Of a DNA stretch of 35,969 bases, positions 33,568 through 35,969 are shown in pieces. The position numbers and the translations under genes are program-made. The notes beneath the pieces are model-generated. The model was not told the DNA's origin, searched no databases, and was given only the letters and a program-made list of their open reading frames with translations. How positions within the stretch are numbered: the first letter of the stretch is position 1; each line of letters opens with the position of its first letter. The DNA is taken from the NCBI GenBank assembly GCA_902536695.1, contig CACAYQ010000009.1, positions 1 through 35,969 on the forward strand, in the 5' to 3' direction. This DNA is from an uncultured Bacteroidota bacterium. Lineage in GTDB: Bacteria > Bacteroidota > Bacteroidia > Flavobacteriales_D > Parvicellaceae.

Positions 33568-35941
33568 TAAGATCGTTTCCATTTTAGCATTACTTATTTT
33601 TCTGCTACTTAACTTAGATTCGACAGCACAAGAAAGAAACCATTTCTTAAATGGAAAAGTAATTGATGATAGAATGGGGTTCCCTATACCCTATGCTACT
33701 ATTAAGGAAATCATAAAAGATTCCAATACAGTTTTAAATATTACGGTTACTAATGAAGACGGATTTTTTGAATTAAAAACCACATCAAAAAAACCCTTAA
33801 TTATAGTTGAATTTTTAGGATATGAAAAAATCCGTTTAGAAAACATATCCATTCCAAAATACAACTTGAACCTAGGAACGATCTTACTAAAAGAAGCTGC
33901 CCAGAATTTAGATGAATTTGAAGTTGAAATTGAAAAATCAACTATGGAGTTTGAACTGGACAAAAGGGTATTTAATGTAGGAAAAGATATCAGTTCAACT
34001 GGAGTTAGTGCTTTAGAAGTTTTAAATAATGTGCCATCTGTAAATGTAAATATTGAAGGTCAAATTAGTCTTAGAGGAGCCAATGGAGTTCAAGTCCTCA
34101 TAAACAGTAAACCATCAGTACTGGCTAGTGAGCAAGGAAAAGGATTAGGGACAATTACTGCTGATATGATTGAAAAAATTGAAGTGATCACCAATCCATC
34201 AGCAAAATATGAAGCAGAAGGATCTGCTGGAATTATCAATATTATTCTAAAAAAGGAAGAAAGAAGAGGATTAAATGGGTCTATTTCTTTGAACACCGGG
34301 ATACCTCATAACCATAGTACTGGCGTGAGCCTAAATAAAAGAACCGAAAAGCTTAATCTATTTACCCAATTAGGCATTGGTTATAGGTCATTACCTAGAA
34401 TAAAAAACAGTAGAAATAAAAATTTCAATTCATTTATAAATCTAGAGAGTTCTGGAACAGAATACCGTAATGAATTGTACTATAATTTTATTCTAGGTGC
34501 GGATTATTATATCAATGAAAATAGCTTAATCACCTTAAGTGGAAGTTATGCCTTAGAAATTGAAGATCAACCATCTAGTTTCCTTTTTGAGATGGACTCT
34601 AGTGAAATGGAAATAGGTAGATGGGAAAGAAATGAGAATACGGTAGCAATTAATCCAAAATATCAATATGACCTTCAGTATGCTAATGAAATAAAGGGTA
34701 ATGAAGATCACACCTTACTGGCTAGCGCCACGGGTAATTTTTTTGGTAAGGATCAAGCCTCATTATTTGAAATAGAAAACACAGAAGGAAATGTATTCAA
34801 TCCTAAGCAAGAAACGGAGACCAATTTTAATGAGGAAAAACACACCTTTAAAGTAGATTACAGTAACCCCATTATAAAAAATATGAATATTGAAAGTGGT
34901 ATTCAATATGTATGGCAAAGTGTTAATAATAATTATGCTGTACGAAATTTTTATGATTACAATTGGGTGTTAGATAGCGGGTTAACGAATCAATTTGAGT
35001 ATCAACAAAACGTATTTGGAATGTATACAACTGCTGCTATTGAAAAAAATAATACAGGTCTTAAATTAGGACTTCGATTAGAGAATACGTTATTAAAAAC
35101 AAAACTCATTACCACCAACGAAGAAAATAATCGAAATTTTAATAATCTATTTCCAACGCTTCATTTTTCTTATAATCATAATAAATCACTAGGCTTTCAG
35201 ATTGGCTATTCTAAGAGAATTTATAGACCTAGATTATGGGACTTAAATCCATTTTTTAATATTAGGGACAATTATAATATTAGAACAGGAAATCCAAACT
35301 TATTGCCAGAATTTACAGATTCGTATGAAATATCTACTATAATCACTTCTGACAATATATCATTTAACTTCAGTCTATATACCAGAATTACGGAGGATGT
35401 GATTGAAAGAATTTCCACATTTGAAAATAATGTCAATACCTATATCCCATACAATATTGGCGTAAAAGAAACAATTGGTTTAGAATGTAATACTAAAATA
35501 AGTGTGAACAAAAAAATTACATTACTTGGTGATTTCAATTACTTTCAGTTTAAAAGATCAGGTGAATTTGAACAACAAATTATCAATTTCTCCGCTTATC
35601 AATGGTATACAAAATGGACTTCAAAATTCAAATTAGGGGCTATCACAGATATCGAATTGAGTGGTCAATATGAATCAGGATATCAAACAGTGCAAGGAGA
35701 CATAAAAGCGCAATGGTATGCCAATATTGGAATGAGACAAAAACTTCTTGACGGTAGAGCCATATTAAGCTTTAGTTTTAGGGATATTTTTGCTACAAGA
35801 ATATGGGTAAATGAAGTTATTCAAAATGATTTCTATCTATATAGCCGAAGTTTAAGAGGAAGATTTATTACTGTAGGATTTAGCTATGGATTTGGTAAAG
35901 GCGAAGCCATGGAATACAGTGGGGCTAGAAGATATTTTTAA
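33560..35941 (+). CDS. TonB-receptor-like outer-membrane barrel (CarboxypepD-like, plug, OMP_b-brl_3 type)
   Basis: About 793 aa from the GTG at 33560; a GTG at 33533 would add nine residues and overlap the regulator by 35 nt instead of 8. The signal peptide is VNKIVSILALLIFLLLNL, cut near STAQ. A CarboxypepD-like domain (NGKVIDDRMGFPIPYATIKE) and a plug with VQVLINSKPS and NPSAKYEAEGSAGIINIILKK follow; this last motif is typical of the outer-membrane beta-barrel family with a TonB-receptor fold. The barrel fills the rest. A lipoprotein partner is not adjacent, unlike the receptor at 5173-7578. The ligand is unknown. It is ended by the hairpin at 35948. Confidence 0.92.
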   Translation: MVNKIVSILALLIFLLLNLDSTAQERNHFLNGKVIDDRMGFPIPYATIKEIIKDSNTVLNITVTNEDGFFELKTTSKKPLIIVEFLGYEKIRLENISIPKYNLNLGTILLKEAAQNLDEFEVEIEKSTMEFELDKRVFNVGKDISSTGVSALEVLNNVPSVNVNIEGQISLRGANGVQVLINSKPSVLASEQGKGLGTITADMIEKIEVITNPSAKYEAEGSAGIINIILKKEERRGLNGSISLNTGIPHNHSTGVSLNKRTEKLNLFTQLGIGYRSLPRIKNSRNKNFNSFINLESSGTEYRNELYYNFILGADYYINENSLITLSGSYALEIEDQPSSFLFEMDSSEMEIGRWERNENTVAINPKYQYDLQYANEIKGNEDHTLLASATGNFFGKDQASLFEIENTEGNVFNPKQETETNFNEEKHTFKVDYSNPIIKNMNIESGIQYVWQSVNNNYAVRNFYDYNWVLDSGLTNQFEYQQNVFGMYTTAAIEKNNTGLKLGLRLENTLLKTKLITTNEENNRNFNNLFPTLHFSYNHNKSLGFQIGYSKRIYRPRLWDLNPFFNIRDNYNIRTGNPNLLPEFTDSYEISTIITSDNISFNFSLYTRITEDVIERISTFENNVNTYIPYNIGVKETIGLECNTKISVNKKITLLGDFNYFQFKRSGEFEQQIINFSAYQWYTKWTSKFKLGAITDIELSGQYESGYQTVQGDIKAQWYANIGMRQKLLDGRAILSFSFRDIFATRIWVNEVIQNDFYLYSRSLRGRFITVGFSYGFGKGEAMEYSGARRYF

Positions 35942-35947
35942 ACAAAA

Positions 35948-35969
35948 AAGCAGGCCCATCGACCTGCTT
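35948..35969 (+). terminator. Terminator hairpin at the right window edge
   Basis: AAGCAGG (35948-35954) pairs with CCTGCTT (35963-35969) around an 8-nt loop, 6 bp after the receptor stop. The T tract expected beyond it is outside the window, so this is probable rather than proven. Confidence 0.7.

Overview
This AT-rich window of about 36 kb looks chromosomal and comes from a Bacteroidota genome, most likely a flavobacterium-like lineage (Flavobacteriales, perhaps near Crocinitomicaceae). The evidence is a SusC-like TonB receptor paired with a DUF4249 lipoprotein, two secreted proteins with type IX secretion (T9SS) C-terminal domains, a DUF5916 outer-membrane protein, a DnaX without its zinc cysteines, the rpsF-rpsR-rplI operon, and several TAnnTTTG promoter boxes with few Shine-Dalgarno sequences. 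I saw no rRNA, tRNA, CRISPR array, transposase or prophage gene.

Left edge (1-1950): a disturbed accessory patch of small unrecognised ORFs. It holds a cut-off membrane-protein gene, a second and broken copy of about 127 bp of that gene, and the orphan 3' end of another gene. This resembles the decay seen where small accessory genes (for example immunity-type genes) turn over. A 426-aa protein of a Bacteroidota-specific type follows (1979-3259).

3251-13862, almost all minus strand: trxB; a TonB receptor/DUF4249 pair (TAATG overlap); then a tight five-gene run that reads, in transcription order, M61 peptidase, small 4-TM protein, multi-TM patatin-like lipase, DUF389 membrane protein, SUI1/eIF1-like protein. 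13928-16284, plus strand: an ATP-grasp ligase and lpdA. 16281-19169, minus strand: def with a downstream TPR lipoprotein, and dnaX. 19319-20400: rpsF-rpsR-rplI, ended by a clear intrinsic terminator.

20465-35941: signalling and envelope genes. They include a TPR-TM-SpoIIE phosphatase; an Omp85-like barrel; a PKD/T9SS secreted protein spaced by single bases from a cupin and a PhzF-like enzyme; two small lipoprotein genes, the second a pseudogene with a nonsense codon and a frameshift; a divergent OsmC/TspO pair around an inverted repeat; DUF5916 overlapping a T9SS esterase; YceI with a double-CDGSH protein; and a Crp/Fnr regulator overlapping a second TonB-type receptor. A terminator hairpin lies at the right edge.

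The most notable regulatory pattern is that four genes (M61 peptidase, ATP-grasp, TonB receptor, def) carry a perfect TAnnTTTG box exactly 4 nt upstream of ATG, which predicts leaderless mRNAs. Gene identities rest on motif recognition; no database search was run.
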